This document shows, piece by piece, positions 52,426 through 62,011 of a stretch of 64,000 bases of DNA. The notes below the pieces were generated by a model. The model ran no database searches. It saw nothing but the letters and a program-made list of their open reading frames with translations, and had not been told where the DNA came from. This DNA is from Halorubrum sp. CSM-61. Lineage in GTDB: Archaea > Halobacteriota > Halobacteria > Halobacteriales > Haloferacaceae. The position numbers and the translations under genes are program-made. The DNA lies in contig NZ_RJJW01000009.1 in the NCBI RefSeq assembly GCF_003781945.1, positions 64,098 to 128,097 on the forward strand. The letters run 5' to 3'. Every line of letters begins with the position of its first letter. The first letter of the stretch is position 1.

Positions 52426-53094
52426 TCACAGCCGGCTTTCCACTCCGGCCGTCGTTTCCGAGAGCATCTGCTCGACGAGGTGGGAGTGGCCTCGCCGGAG
52501 GCGTTCGGACACGGCCTGGTGAGACACGTCGAAGCCCGAGGACAGCTCCTCTAGCGTCGTGCCCCGCGGAACTTTGTAGTAATCCGCCTCGAACGCTTGG
52601 GTGATGGTGCTGTGTTGCGTCGGCGACAGCCCCCCCTTGTTGTCCTCCGGACACGACAGGTTGCCGATACGTGACAGCGACGGGCTGATGCCGTCGTCAC
52701 ACCACGCTTGGAAGGTCTCCGACGCCGTCTCGCGGTCGGGAAACAGGATCTGAAACTCCCAGTGGTCGGACATCCCCTGGACGTCGAGCACCGAGCCGTC
52801 GGTCTCGGCGAACTCGTCGATGAGACGCGCCGCGGACGCCGTCCAGTCGACTTCGTACAGGGCGCGACTCCCGTCTATGGACAGGCGGCGCACGCGTTGC
52901 GTGGACGGGTCGTCCTGTAGGGAGGTGTCCAGTTCGTCCGGTTCGCTCGTCGACGTCCAGAGGAAGGGCATCGTGCTGTTCGAACTGTGGATGGCGGACT
53001 GAAGGAACTCGAATTCGACGTCCGGGACCTGCTCGACGGTCTCTTCCAGAATGAACCGGTCAGTTGGGACGGTGGCAACTACAACGGTTTCCAT
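52426..53094 (-). CDS. Bacterio-opsin-activator-type HTH regulator (HTH_10)
   Basis: 222 residues. The N-terminal ~150 residues are a GAF-like/Bat N-terminal domain (METVVVATVPTDRFILEE). The C-terminal HTH_10 has LSPTQHSTITQAFEADYYKV, then GTTLEELSSGFDVSHQAVSERLRRGHSHLV, typical of haloarchaeal Bat-family activators (quoted in pieces). Targets unknown. Possibly controls the stress gene set next to it. Confidence 0.9.
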   Translation of the reverse strand: METVVVATVPTDRFILEETVEQVPDVEFEFLQSAIHSSNSTMPFLWTSTSEPDELDTSLQDDPSTQRVRRLSIDGSRALYEVDWTASAARLIDEFAETDGSVLDVQGMSDHWEFQILFPDRETASETFQAWCDDGISPSLSRIGNLSCPEDNKGGLSPTQHSTITQAFEADYYKVPRGTTLEELSSGFDVSHQAVSERLRRGHSHLVEQMLSETTAGVESRL

Positions 53095-53514
53095 GTCCGT
53101 TTGATTTCCGTGTGAGGGCTTTAATATAAGCCGCGTAGGCGCGCCGCCGGTCGCGGCTCACTGGCGGGTTAGCGATCGATTCCTGTAACCGGGCGAACAC
53201 GGGTCGAACGCACACCCGTTCGCTCACGTATCGCTCTGTTAAATCCGGACAATCACCCGAAGTAACGTCGTTCGTGGACGCCCTCTCCGAGGCCACCAAC
53301 GGCGGTGTCGCTCTGCTTAACACGGACAAAGGTCATATTTAGCGGTACTCGCGCGGATCGCATCGCTCCGTTCCGAACCCGTTTGTCGCCTCACTCTGCG
53401 CCAGTGCGGTTCGCCGATTGCGACCCGATCGTCGGTCAGCGAGCCGGGCGGCAGTCGACCGTCCGATTCGGATGTCGCGCGTAACGTTCGCGACTCGTTC
53501 GGGCGTCCGGCGAA
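53095..53514. other. Intergenic region with no supported gene
   Basis: Upstream region of the Bat-type regulator (a possible TATA in ctttaatataagcc at ~53125). Two similar motifs tcgctctgttaaatccggac (53231) and tcgctctgcttaacacggac (~53308) look like remnants of an insertion-sequence end. No real frame is seen. Confidence 0.4.
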
Positions 53515-54738
53515 CTACGCCGACTCGACGGACGGTTCGAGCTCGCTCTCCGCGTCGGGTTGCACGCGATCGTAGATTCGACGGTGATCGGTGCCGACCT
53601 GCTCGAAGCTGTTGGCCCGTTTGTACTGGGCCATGACGTCGGCGAGCTTCGTTCGGCGGCTCTCGTCTTCCATGAGCTGTCGGACGCGCTCGGCCACCTC
53701 GTCGGCGTCCGAGACGTCGACCGTCTCCGGTGTGCCCCACGCCCCCTCGATCCGTTCGAAGTACTCGGCGTCGCTGGCGAGGACCGGAAGCTCCTGTGTC
53801 GCACACGCGTTGAACGTCCCGCTCTGCGTCACGACGCGGTACGGAAGCACGGCGAGGTCGGGCGCTTTGAGCGCGGCCCAGTAGTCGTCGTCGTCGAGGA
53901 CCCCCGTGACCGTCACGTTGTCCGGCGCGTCCGCTTTAATCTGTTCCGCGAACTCGAAGTCCTCGCCCTTCGGGCGCGCGCCGCCCGCGATCATGAACTC
54001 GTACTCGGGGAGTTTGGACGCGACCTCGAGGAAGATGTCGTGGCCCTTCGGCGGGCGGATAAATCCGGGGATGGCGACCACGGGCTCGTCCGGGTCGTAA
54101 CCGAACCGTCGCTTGGCTTCCGCCTTCGACAGATCGGGCGAGACGTCGGTGTTCACGCCGTGTGAGAGCAGGCTGTACTCGTCCGATTCGAGCGCGATGT
54201 CCCCCTGGAACTTCGAGGCGCAATCGGGCGCCAGGAAGATCAGGTGCGCCGAGCAGACGGCCAGGAGCTTGTGCATCAACAGGAGGTAGAGCCTCACCGA
54301 GAACGGCGCCTCGTCCGGCTCGAAATCGAGCACGGAGTGCATCGTCACGACGATCGATTTCGACCGGAGCGCGCACGCGACGTAGAGCACCGGGAAGAAG
54401 AGGAGGCCGAGCACTCCCGGATACTTGCTCCCCTCGCGGCGAAACAGCCCGTACTCGTGTTGGACGTGAACCACGTCCCCGTTCCCCCGTGCCGCGCGTA
54501 CCGCGAGCTGGAGGAAGGCGGGTATCGAGCGATCGTCCTGTGGGATCTCCACGGTGTCCGCGCTGACCGCCCCGATCCCCTTGATGAGGTCCCGCGCGTA
54601 CGTGCCGATTCCGCAGGACCCGTCGTCGGGCGTCGCTACCATCGTGATACGCTTCAGATCGCTCCGGCTCGATCGCGATACCGTCGGTTCCTCCGCCGGA
54701 GCGACCTCGGACTCGCGCCGCTGTGCCGGCTTGCTCAT
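53515..54738 (-). CDS. Family-4-type glycosyltransferase
   Basis: 407 residues. GT-B fold: N-terminal part ITMVATPDDGSCGIGTYARD and VVHVQHEYGLFR; C-terminal nucleotide-sugar half with AIPGFIRPPKGHDIFLEV, VLDDDDYWAALKAPDLAVLP and TFNACATQELPVLASDAEYF. The acidic EX7E-type motif region is not perfectly classical. No signal; a short hydrophobic stretch around 105-125 may be membrane-associated. It builds a surface glycan with the neighbouring FkbM and epimerase genes. Confidence 0.9.
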   Translation of the reverse strand: MSKPAQRRESEVAPAEEPTVSRSSRSDLKRITMVATPDDGSCGIGTYARDLIKGIGAVSADTVEIPQDDRSIPAFLQLAVRAARGNGDVVHVQHEYGLFRREGSKYPGVLGLLFFPVLYVACALRSKSIVVTMHSVLDFEPDEAPFSVRLYLLLMHKLLAVCSAHLIFLAPDCASKFQGDIALESDEYSLLSHGVNTDVSPDLSKAEAKRRFGYDPDEPVVAIPGFIRPPKGHDIFLEVASKLPEYEFMIAGGARPKGEDFEFAEQIKADAPDNVTVTGVLDDDDYWAALKAPDLAVLPYRVVTQSGTFNACATQELPVLASDAEYFERIEGAWGTPETVDVSDADEVAERVRQLMEDESRRTKLADVMAQYKRANSFEQVGTDHRRIYDRVQPDAESELEPSVESA

Positions 54739-54933
54739 GGCTTCCGTTCGCGCGACCGTTCGTCTTCGCTGACCTGTGAGCGACCCTGAACGTGCTCGGC
54801 GACCTGCGAGTGTCTCTGACGGTGCATCATTGGTGCATCGCCGCAGGGCCCATTAGTTATAATTCACACAAACGGGCACGTCGCGGGATCTGGCCCCGAC
54901 GGCACTCAGTGAACTGATCGTTTCACGGAACCG

Positions 54934-55761
54934 TCATTCCCTTTTGAAGGCCGACGCCGATCCGTTCGTGAGGCCGACCGAGACCGATCCCGCGGTCGAT
55001 CGGCCGACCCTCTCGATGTTGCTCCCGAGGAACGCCGCGTCGATTCGCGTCTCGACGGGCGCCTCGTGTCGCCACAGGGTTCCGTGGACGTTCGCGCCGT
55101 AGAGCATCCCGAATCGGTTGATGCCGCTATTTTCGCCGACGATCCTGACCCCGTCGGCGCAGGCCTCGACGTTGAGCCACTCTACCACGTTCGCCATCGA
55201 GTACCCCCGGAAATCCATCGAGAGGCCCTCTCTACTGCTGACCGACCCCGTGATTCCGCCGAACTGGAACTGTCTGAGTTCGAGCGCGGTGCCGCCGTCG
55301 CAGTTGTGAACCCCGAAGTGGCGGCTGTTGAGGACGTGATTGAGTCGGCAGGCGGCGGTTCCGTCGGGGGAACCGTTGTTCGTCGCGAACGAGAGCCGAC
55401 AGCTGTTGTACGCGTCGGTGCACTCGTCGTTGCCCAGCCGAAAGAGGACGCCGTCGCGGGCGCCTTGGAACCCGACGCCGGTGATCTCGGTGTAGAACAT
55501 ATCCCCTCCGTTGGAGTCGAGGATCGAGAAGCCGTCGCCGACGCCCGTGCCGAAATCGAGGACGCTCGCCCCGAGCCCCGCACCGCGGATCGCGAAGTTG
55601 TCGCCGAGCGACTCGTAGTCGGCGAGGTCGACGGTCGTCGGTTCGCAGTCGTGGACTCCCGGCGGGACCCAGACGATGCCGCCCCGCTGCGCGTCGAGGC
55701 GTCGGAACGCGTCGGTCCAGTCGCCGTCGCTGAGCGTAACGACACCCGGTATGTCTTCCAT
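54934..55761 (-). CDS. Right-handed beta-helix (pectate-lyase-like) protein
   Basis: 275 residues without a signal peptide (MEDIPGVVTLSDGDWTDAFR). The sequence has the regular short beta-coil pattern of pectate-lyase folds: GGIVWVPPGVHDCEPTTV, FAIRGAGLGASVLDFG, GVLFRLGNDECTDAYN. Two to four cysteine-containing coils. Probably binds or trims a polysaccharide. The cell location is unclear since no signal is present. It lies in the surface-glycan cluster. Confidence 0.8.
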   Translation of the reverse strand: MEDIPGVVTLSDGDWTDAFRRLDAQRGGIVWVPPGVHDCEPTTVDLADYESLGDNFAIRGAGLGASVLDFGTGVGDGFSILDSNGGDMFYTEITGVGFQGARDGVLFRLGNDECTDAYNSCRLSFATNNGSPDGTAACRLNHVLNSRHFGVHNCDGGTALELRQFQFGGITGSVSSREGLSMDFRGYSMANVVEWLNVEACADGVRIVGENSGINRFGMLYGANVHGTLWRHEAPVETRIDAAFLGSNIERVGRSTAGSVSVGLTNGSASAFKRE

Positions 55762-55800
55762 GGCGGTAGCATCCCGGGACGGGTGAAGACTATACGGTGC

Positions 55801-56574
55801 TTATTTCGGAGAACCGGCCGAAGGAGGCGTCGTCGCCCGCAGAAACTCCGTGTTACCTCGCTCTCTCAGCGTCGTCACTTCGAACCCGACGTCCGTCAAC
55901 CGCGAGACGACGCCGTCGACGCCGACGTGGTCGGTGTGGACCTCGACGAAGAGCTCTCGGCACGCTGAGAGCGTTTCCTCGCCCCCGTCGAGGACCTCTC
56001 GTTCGGCGCCTTCCACGTCGATCTTGGCGACGGCGGGCCGGGGGAGGTCGTTCTCTCGAACGACCGCGTCCACTCGCGTCACGGCGACGTCGGCGACGTC
56101 GGTCGCGTCGTCGACCGGTGCGACAGAGAACTCGCCGGTTCCGAGCTCGTCCGGGGACCGACGCGGGTGGGTCAGCGACGCGGTCCCCTCGTAGTCGGCG
56201 ACCGCCATCTCGAACGCCGTAACGTCGATATCGTTCAACTCGGCGTTTTCGCGCAGCCGAGCCGCCGTCTCCTCGTGCGGTTCGAACGCCACGACGCGGT
56301 CCGCGTGCTGACCGGCGAAACACGTGTACACGCCGACGTTCGCTCCGATATCGTAGAACACGTCGTCGGGGGATATAGACTCCACTACCGCTTCCAAGAT
56401 ATCCGTCTCGTACATCAGCGTCCGGATCCGTCGCTGCTCTCGGTCAGTCTCGGCGTGAAACACCGCTTCGGTCTCGTCGACGGTCCGATCGAGCGTCTCT
56501 CCTTTTACGGGCGATTCCGGAATCCGGTCGTCTGCCGCCGTATTGGAGTCTCGATCAGAGGAGGACGAGTCCAT
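55801..56574 (-). CDS. FkbM-family methyltransferase
   Basis: 257 residues from ATG at 56574. AdoMet motif VFYDIGANVGVYTCFAGQHA, then VVAFEPHEETAARLREN, AKIDVEGAEREVLDG and an end typical of the family. FkbM proteins methylate sugars of surface glycans and glycolipids or small molecules. Longer in-frame upstream sequence is antisense to the epimerase region and is not part of the gene. The N-terminal ~45 residues are disordered. Confidence 0.9.
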   Translation of the reverse strand: MDSSSSDRDSNTAADDRIPESPVKGETLDRTVDETEAVFHAETDREQRRIRTLMYETDILEAVVESISPDDVFYDIGANVGVYTCFAGQHADRVVAFEPHEETAARLRENAELNDIDVTAFEMAVADYEGTASLTHPRRSPDELGTGEFSVAPVDDATDVADVAVTRVDAVVRENDLPRPAVAKIDVEGAEREVLDGGEETLSACRELFVEVHTDHVGVDGVVSRLTDVGFEVTTLRERGNTEFLRATTPPSAGSPK

Positions 56575-56764
56575 GACGAGAACGTCAACGGTGTCCCGAC
56601 GGTTTGTTAGACGACGAGTATTTCGGAAATAGCGTCTTACTCGGAGAAAGTGTGGATCGGCGGTGTATTCACGGGGAGCGCCGCGATCGGTTCGACACGC
56701 GGACGGGCATACGGACGCACTGACACACCGGCAAGTTACGGTGCTGGAACGGTATCGGCTCGGT

Positions 56765-57529
56765 ATGCACGTCGCGATCACTGGGGCGGCCGGTAAGGTC
56801 GGCCGCGTCGCCGTCGACGCGTTCGACCGGGACGAACTCACGCTGTTGACGCACCGCGAACACGAGGAGATGGACAGCGACCTGCTCGACGCAACGGACA
56901 GAGAGGCCTTCGTCGACGCGCTCGACGGCGTCGACGCGCTCGTCCACCTCGCGTGGGTGACGGAAGACGGGTCGGAGTGGGGGGAAGGGGGCGAGGAGGC
57001 GAACCTCCGGATCGTCGCGAACGCGATGGCGGCCGCCCGCGAGAACGACCTCGACCGGGTCGTCGTGGCCAGTTCGGCGCACGTCCACGGGATGTACAAC
57101 CGCGACGACCCCTCGGCGTTCGAATCGACCGTCGAGAGTCCCACGACGGTCGTCGACACGGAGGCCCCGCCGCGCCCGGACTCCCACTACGGCGTCGCCA
57201 AGGTCGCCACCGAGGCGCTCTGCTCGTACACCGCCGACCGGTACGACCTCGAGGTCGTCGTCGTTCGCATCGGATGGCTGCTGTCGCGCGAGGGCCTGCG
57301 AGACCTGGGGCCGGAGCCCGCCGACCGTCACCGCTTCGCCCGCGCGATGTGGCTCAGTCACCGAGACTGTCGGGCGCTGTTGCGCGCGGCCGTCCGGACG
57401 CCGATCGACGGCTCGCCGGTCGTCGCACACGGGATCTCCGCCAACGGCGACAGATACCTCTCCCTCACGGAGACGATGCAGCGGCTGGAGTATCGACCGC
57501 GGGACGATTCCGCGGATGTCCTCGACTAG
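56765..57529 (+). CDS. NAD-dependent epimerase/dehydratase
   Basis: 254 residues from ATG at 56765 (MHVAITGAAGKVGRVAVDAF). Rossmann TGAAGKVG, a short-chain-type active site YGVAKVATEAL (YxxxK) with Ser-124-like VVVASSAHVHG. Similar to uronate dehydrogenase/UDP-sugar epimerases of the extended SDR family. A role in glycan or sugar-acid metabolism fits the surroundings. Confidence 0.9.
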   Translation: MHVAITGAAGKVGRVAVDAFDRDELTLLTHREHEEMDSDLLDATDREAFVDALDGVDALVHLAWVTEDGSEWGEGGEEANLRIVANAMAAARENDLDRVVVASSAHVHGMYNRDDPSAFESTVESPTTVVDTEAPPRPDSHYGVAKVATEALCSYTADRYDLEVVVVRIGWLLSREGLRDLGPEPADRHRFARAMWLSHRDCRALLRAAVRTPIDGSPVVAHGISANGDRYLSLTETMQRLEYRPRDDSADVLD

Positions 57530-58184
57530 GGGCCGAGCGCGGTCCGCGCGGAACGCTACTGCGACCCTGGCGCCAAATGAGCGAACAATTCGGGGCGGGC
57601 AACGACGTCTGCACAGAGAGTTCAACGCAACACCAACGAGAAAAATAGTATTAATAGCGCATAGAGGGTGTGACTATTCACCATTACAAAAGTACGTCCG
57701 TAATTGAGTGACTGCTTATTTACGATATTTGGGTGAATGCATTTCAAGTGCGAGGGCACTCGACCGGCGCTTAGATCGGAGTCCAGCTGCGCGACGGGAG
57801 TGAGAGACCGATACCGAGCGACGTTAATAAGCTACTAATGACGTTCGACGATTTCGTCGACGAGTAATACACCGGGTGTTTCCCCGCTGATCGAGTTATC
57901 CGCTACATTCCTATTTATTAAATTATGTTTCTGGGTATCGGTATTCGTGTTCGCGACGCGACCCGGAGGTGCACTGTACTATCGGGTGCACGCGAGGGAC
58001 ACTCACGCAGAGTTACCGGTCGCAGAGTCGACCTCGGACGTCGATTGAATGAGGTAACGGTCGATGAGGGCGTTCTCGTCGAGCCGTGACGTACGGACCG
58101 ACGAACGGGCTCGCAGCGGGCACGGACAGTGTGAACCGGAAACTCGGACCTGCTCGCGGGGGGAGGGGCACCGCTGCGGACGTT
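57530..58184. other. AT-rich intergenic region with no supported gene
   Basis: Frames are short. The stretch at 57630-57740 and 57890-57940 is clearly AT-rich against its GC-rich neighbours. It may hold promoters or a remnant; nothing specific is recognised. The only downstream gene reads leftwards and ends at 58185, so the region may include its 3' untranslated part and terminator. Confidence 0.45.
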
Positions 58185-59567
58185 CTACCGCACTAGCGAC
58201 GGCCGGTCGAACGACAGGGACACCGCGTCGTCGATCCCGAGGAGGTCCGCGAGCGTGGGGGCGACGTCTCGCGCGTCGACGGCGGTGTCGTCGAGCGCGA
58301 GCTCCGGGGCCGCGGGGCCGCCGAGCCCGTACATCCCGTACGCCTCCTCGTCGACTCGCCCGTGCGATCCGGACACCTTCGTCGGATCGAGCGACGCGAG
58401 CCCCGCGTCCCCGAAGAACAGTTCGCAGGGGTCGAAGCCCGGTTTCGCGTGGATGTCCATGTCCGTCGCGTAGTACGGGGCCGACTCGTCGTCCGTCCAC
58501 CAGTAGTACTGGAACCAGGCGTTCGACTCCGCGACGAGCACCAGATCGCCTGCGTTCCGGTGATCGAGGTCGCGCTCCCGTTTCCCCTCGGCGCCGAGTA
58601 CGGCGGCGACTCCGGACAGCTCCGACAGGACGCGACGGGCTTCGTCGGGCGCGCCGGTGTACACGTGAGCCACCTGGTGATCGACCATCGCGAACGCCCG
58701 AGACGCCGGGATGTCGACCTCTTCGCCGCCCGACCCGTCGTCTTCCACCGAGAGCAGTCCGGCCTCGCGGAGCGCGCGGTTCGGGAACACGGGCGTGTCG
58801 ACCGGGTGGAACCCGTACTCGTTGACGACGTTGACGACCGTCTCGGACCAGCGGTCGGTCGTCACGAGCCACGCGAGGAACTCTCCGAGCATGTCGTCGA
58901 CGGTCGCCACGGCCTCCTCGAACTCCGTCGACCGGGGGCCGTGTCGCTGGGCGTCGTAGTCCAGGTGGGGCACGTAGATCCAGAGCAGGTCGGGGTCGTA
59001 CCGGGCGATCGACTCCCGCGCGGCCTCGAGGATCCACTCGCTGCCGGCCTCGCCGGCCGCCGGGCCCCAGTAGTTGTGCAGCGGGAAGTGGCCGTGCTCC
59101 TCCCGGAGGGCGTCGTAGAAGTCGTCCGGATTGGTCCAGCAGTCCATCTCGATCATGTCGTTGTTCTCGTCCTCGATCGGCGACGGGGTGACGGCGACGT
59201 CGGCCGAGGTCCCGATGAGGTGCTGGAAGAAGAGCGCACCCGTCGTCAGCCCCGCGTCGTCGCTCGCCGCCTCCCACAGCCGGTTCCGCGACCCCCGGTC
59301 TCGCTCCCAGAACGCGACCGACCTCTCGTCGCGGTCGTACTCCCCGTTCGCGACGTCGCCGTGTTCCGCCGGCGATTGCCCGGTCGCGAGCGTCGTCTGG
59401 GCGGGGACGGTGACCGCGGGGAACGGGGGTTCGAGCGACGCCACCGAATCGCCGTTCACGAACCGTTTGACGTTGGGAGCGAGCCCCGCTTCGAGGTGCC
59501 GAGGCTGGAGGCCGACGACGTCGAGGACGATCGCGCGGCCGGCGGTCGGGTCCGAGGGCCCCGACAT
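58185..59567 (-). CDS. Alkaline-phosphatase-family phosphodiesterase/pyrophosphatase (EboF-like)
   Basis: 460 residues. Type I phosphodiesterase/nucleotide pyrophosphatase fold: IVLDVVGLQPRHLEAGLAPN with the nucleophile region PFPAVTVPAQTTLATGQSP (Thr), LWIYVPHLDYDAQRHGP and SDVAV... metal-binding Asp/His residues, and SGSHGRVDEEAYG. The ATG overlaps the stop of the inositol-phosphate synthase gene (TAATG), so the two are one operon. In the bacterial ebo cluster EboF is a member of the same superfamily. Cytosolic, no signal. Confidence 0.85.
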   Translation of the reverse strand: MSGPSDPTAGRAIVLDVVGLQPRHLEAGLAPNVKRFVNGDSVASLEPPFPAVTVPAQTTLATGQSPAEHGDVANGEYDRDERSVAFWERDRGSRNRLWEAASDDAGLTTGALFFQHLIGTSADVAVTPSPIEDENNDMIEMDCWTNPDDFYDALREEHGHFPLHNYWGPAAGEAGSEWILEAARESIARYDPDLLWIYVPHLDYDAQRHGPRSTEFEEAVATVDDMLGEFLAWLVTTDRWSETVVNVVNEYGFHPVDTPVFPNRALREAGLLSVEDDGSGGEEVDIPASRAFAMVDHQVAHVYTGAPDEARRVLSELSGVAAVLGAEGKRERDLDHRNAGDLVLVAESNAWFQYYWWTDDESAPYYATDMDIHAKPGFDPCELFFGDAGLASLDPTKVSGSHGRVDEEAYGMYGLGGPAAPELALDDTAVDARDVAPTLADLLGIDDAVSLSFDRPSLVR

Positions 59568-60787
59568 TATTCGGCGGTCCCCCCGGAGGGCCGCGCGTCG
59601 TTCAGATGTCGTTCTGAGTAGTCGTAGAGCCGCTGGAGCTGCCGGGAGAGGTCGTGCTCGTCGACGCCCTGCGGCGACTTGAAGAAGGAGGCGAGCTGCG
59701 GCTGTTCACCGCCCTCGCCGTGCTCGTCGGCGAACGCGACGAGCCGGATCAGGTCGAGCACGAGCGGGGCGGCGAGCGCCGAGTCAGACCCTTCCCACGT
59801 GAACTGCATCTTCATCTCGGTCCCTAAGAACCCCCGGAAGTGGATGTGGTCCCACGCCGTCTTCCAGTCGCCGAGCGACGGCGTGTAATCGATCCGGACC
59901 GCGTTGTGGTGGTCGTAGCCGAGGATCTGTTCGAGGAGGTTCCCCTTGCTCTCGATTTTCCCCTCCTTGTTGGCGTCGTCCTCCAGGACGAGCCCGTCCC
60001 TGTTGCCGAGGATGTTGTGACCCTCCCAGGAGAGCACGCGGAGGTTCCGCCCGGCGAACATCGGTGCGAGGGCCGACTTCACCAGCGTCTCTCCGGTCTT
60101 CCCGTCGCGACCCATGTGCGGAACGTCATTCTGCGAGGCCAGCTCTCGCAGTCCGCCGAGCGCCGATCCCGTGCTCGGCGTGAAGTTGACGTACGGGCGC
60201 TCGTCGATCAGCGCGGCGTACGCGTACAGCGAACTGGCCGGGAGATCCGGATCGTCGTCTTCGATCGCCGTTTCGAGCTTCTCCAGGGTGTCGAACCGCT
60301 CGGCTCCCCCTACCGGTGGTTCGGTCGACGCGACGTTGACGACGACCAGCCGGTCGACGTCTTGGTCCGCCGCGAAGGCCTCGTAGTCGCTCCGGATCCG
60401 TGCGACGATGTCCGCGAGCGTTCCCTCGTCGGTCACCCCGTCGTCGGAGAGGTCCTCGACGACCTGTCCGCACTGCCTCGCCGTCCCCATGGTCACCCGC
60501 TCGTCGATCGCTCGCAGGTCCTCGCGGACCGCGTCCAGTGTCTCTCTGTTCGGGACGCCGCCGGCCTCGTTCGCCGCTTCGACGGTCTCCTCGATGCTCT
60601 GTGCCCGGATATCGTGACCGCCGAAGACGAGGTCGTCGACGCTCGGCAGGTCGAGCGACGCCATCGGCTCCCTGGCTGTCACCATTCCGGTCGAGTCGAC
60701 CACGCCCCTGGCGATCGCTCGCGCTCCCGCCATCGAGATGCTCGCAACGTTCCCTCTCGCGCCGATTAACCACACACCGGTCGTCAT
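59567..60787 (-). CDS. myo-Inositol-1-phosphate synthase
   Basis: 406 residues. NAD-binding VWLIGARGNVASISMAGARA, then VNFTPSTGSALGGL, MGRDGKTGETLVKSALAPMF and NILGNRDGLVLEDD, and LGYDHHNAVRIDYTPSLGDW. It converts glucose-6-phosphate to inositol-1-phosphate. In archaea this supports archaetidylinositol lipids or cyclitols. It overlaps the phosphodiesterase gene. Placed with an ebo-like set rather than with lipid genes. Confidence 0.93.
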   Translation of the reverse strand: MTTGVWLIGARGNVASISMAGARAIARGVVDSTGMVTAREPMASLDLPSVDDLVFGGHDIRAQSIEETVEAANEAGGVPNRETLDAVREDLRAIDERVTMGTARQCGQVVEDLSDDGVTDEGTLADIVARIRSDYEAFAADQDVDRLVVVNVASTEPPVGGAERFDTLEKLETAIEDDDPDLPASSLYAYAALIDERPYVNFTPSTGSALGGLRELASQNDVPHMGRDGKTGETLVKSALAPMFAGRNLRVLSWEGHNILGNRDGLVLEDDANKEGKIESKGNLLEQILGYDHHNAVRIDYTPSLGDWKTAWDHIHFRGFLGTEMKMQFTWEGSDSALAAPLVLDLIRLVAFADEHGEGGEQPQLASFFKSPQGVDEHDLSRQLQRLYDYSERHLNDARPSGGTAE

Positions 60788-60870
60788 ACGAACCGATCAC
60801 TCCATGTACACATATAATTTGGCTCCGTTTAATCCGCCTCGTTAGTACGGCCCGGTAGCGCGTTCGAGCG

Positions 60871-61080
60871 TCACCACGTCATGTCCGTGTCCGACTCCCG
60901 ACGCGAGAGCTGTTCTCCGGTCCCGCTGAAGTCCAGTTCCCTGTCCAGAACCGTCTCCTCCGGATGTCGCCACTCCTCCTCGCAGTCCTCGCACACCCAG
61001 ACTTCGTAGGGGCGTCCGTCTTCGGGCTCTCGCCGAACCGAACTCACGGCGGCGCCGCAATGGGGACAGTACTCGGGCAT
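60871..61080 (-). CDS. Small zinc-ribbon protein, 69 aa
   Basis: ATG at 61080: MPEYCPHCGAAVSSV followed by VWVCEDCEEEWRHPEETVLD. Two CxxC knuckles make a zinc ribbon, with an acidic C-terminus. Start alternatives upstream are less plausible (hydrophobic and AT-rich). First gene of the leftward arm, 80 nt before the inositol-phosphate synthase start. Function unknown; perhaps a regulator. Confidence 0.75.
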   Translation of the reverse strand: MPEYCPHCGAAVSSVRREPEDGRPYEVWVCEDCEEEWRHPEETVLDRELDFSGTGEQLSRRESDTDMTW

Positions 61081-61201
61081 ACCTCTCAGTTCGGAGCGGA
61101 TCGGTATATATCTCCGTGCCGGCCGCGGCGGCGGATCGCCCGGCCGGTCGAATAAGGGGGCAAAAAAATAAGTATAGTAGGACGAACATCGATCGTACGT
61201 C
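61081..61201. promoter_or_regulatory. Divergent promoter of the ebo-like cluster
   Basis: 121 bp between the two arms. A TATA-like ggtatatatctcc serves the leftward zinc-ribbon gene, and aaaaataagtatagtagg about 25-40 nt before the TatD gene serves the rightward arm. Shared control of both arms is likely from this layout. Confidence 0.55.
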
Positions 61202-62011
61202 ATGTCAATCCCGATCATCGATCCGCATATGCATATGATCTCTCGGAACACGAACGACTACGACCGCGCGCGCTTGGCGGGGGTGGAGTGCTGTATCGAG
61301 CCCGCGTTCTGGAGCGGGCAGGACAAACAGCACGCGGAGTCCTTTTTCGACTACTTCGAGCAGATCATCGAGTTCGAGACGAAGCGCGCCGACAGGGCCG
61401 CCGGTATCGACCACTACGTGACGATCGGGCTCGAACCGAAGGAGGCCAACTACCCGGAGATGGCCGAGCGAGTGATGGATCGGGTTCCCGAGTACCTCGA
61501 TCGCGACAACGTCGTCGGCGTCGGCGAGATCGGGCTCGATCAGGGGACCGAAGAAGAGGAGTACGCCTTCCGGCGACAGCTCCGGATGGCAGAGGAACGC
61601 GAGCTTCCCGTCATCGTTCACACGCCCCACACGAACAAGCCCGAGGGCACCGAGCGCATCGTCGAGATGATCCGGGACGAGGGCGTCACGCAGGAGCGGA
61701 TCGTCATCGATCACAACACGGAGAACACGGTCGACATCACCGCGGAGACCGACTGCTGGATGGGGTTCACGCTCTATCCCGGGAAGATCGACGACGACAC
61801 CGCGATCGACCTGCTCGAGGAGTACGGCACCGACAAGATGATGCTCAACAGCGCGGCGGACTGGGACCCGTCCGACCCGCTCGCCGTGCCGAAGGCCCGC
61901 GACAAGATGCTCGACCGCGGTTGGGACCGGGAGGCGGTCCGGAAGGTCGTCTTCGAGAACCCCTACGAGTTCTTCGACCAGTCGCCGAACTTCGAGTACG
62001 AGGGCCACTGA
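61202..62011 (+). CDS. TatD-family metal-dependent hydrolase (EboB-like)
   Basis: 269 residues. Metal ligands: IIDPHMHMISR (HxH), VGVGEIGLDQ (Glu), PVIVHTPHTN (His), ERIVIDHNTEN (His) and a late Asp (NSAADWDPSDP). TIM-barrel amidohydrolase; bacterial ebo clusters contain a TatD-type member (EboB). Exact substrate unknown. Stop overlaps the next gene start (TGATG). Confidence 0.9.
   Translation: MSIPIIDPHMHMISRNTNDYDRARLAGVECCIEPAFWSGQDKQHAESFFDYFEQIIEFETKRADRAAGIDHYVTIGLEPKEANYPEMAERVMDRVPEYLDRDNVVGVGEIGLDQGTEEEEYAFRRQLRMAEERELPVIVHTPHTNKPEGTERIVEMIRDEGVTQERIVIDHNTENTVDITAETDCWMGFTLYPGKIDDDTAIDLLEEYGTDKMMLNSAADWDPSDPLAVPKARDKMLDRGWDREAVRKVVFENPYEFFDQSPNFEYEGH

Noticed and set aside
53231-53330. 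Pair of tcgctctg...aac-type motifs as ends of an insertion sequence
   Set aside because: The two are imperfect, in direct orientation, and only ~78 bp apart, with no transposase between; kept only as a note.
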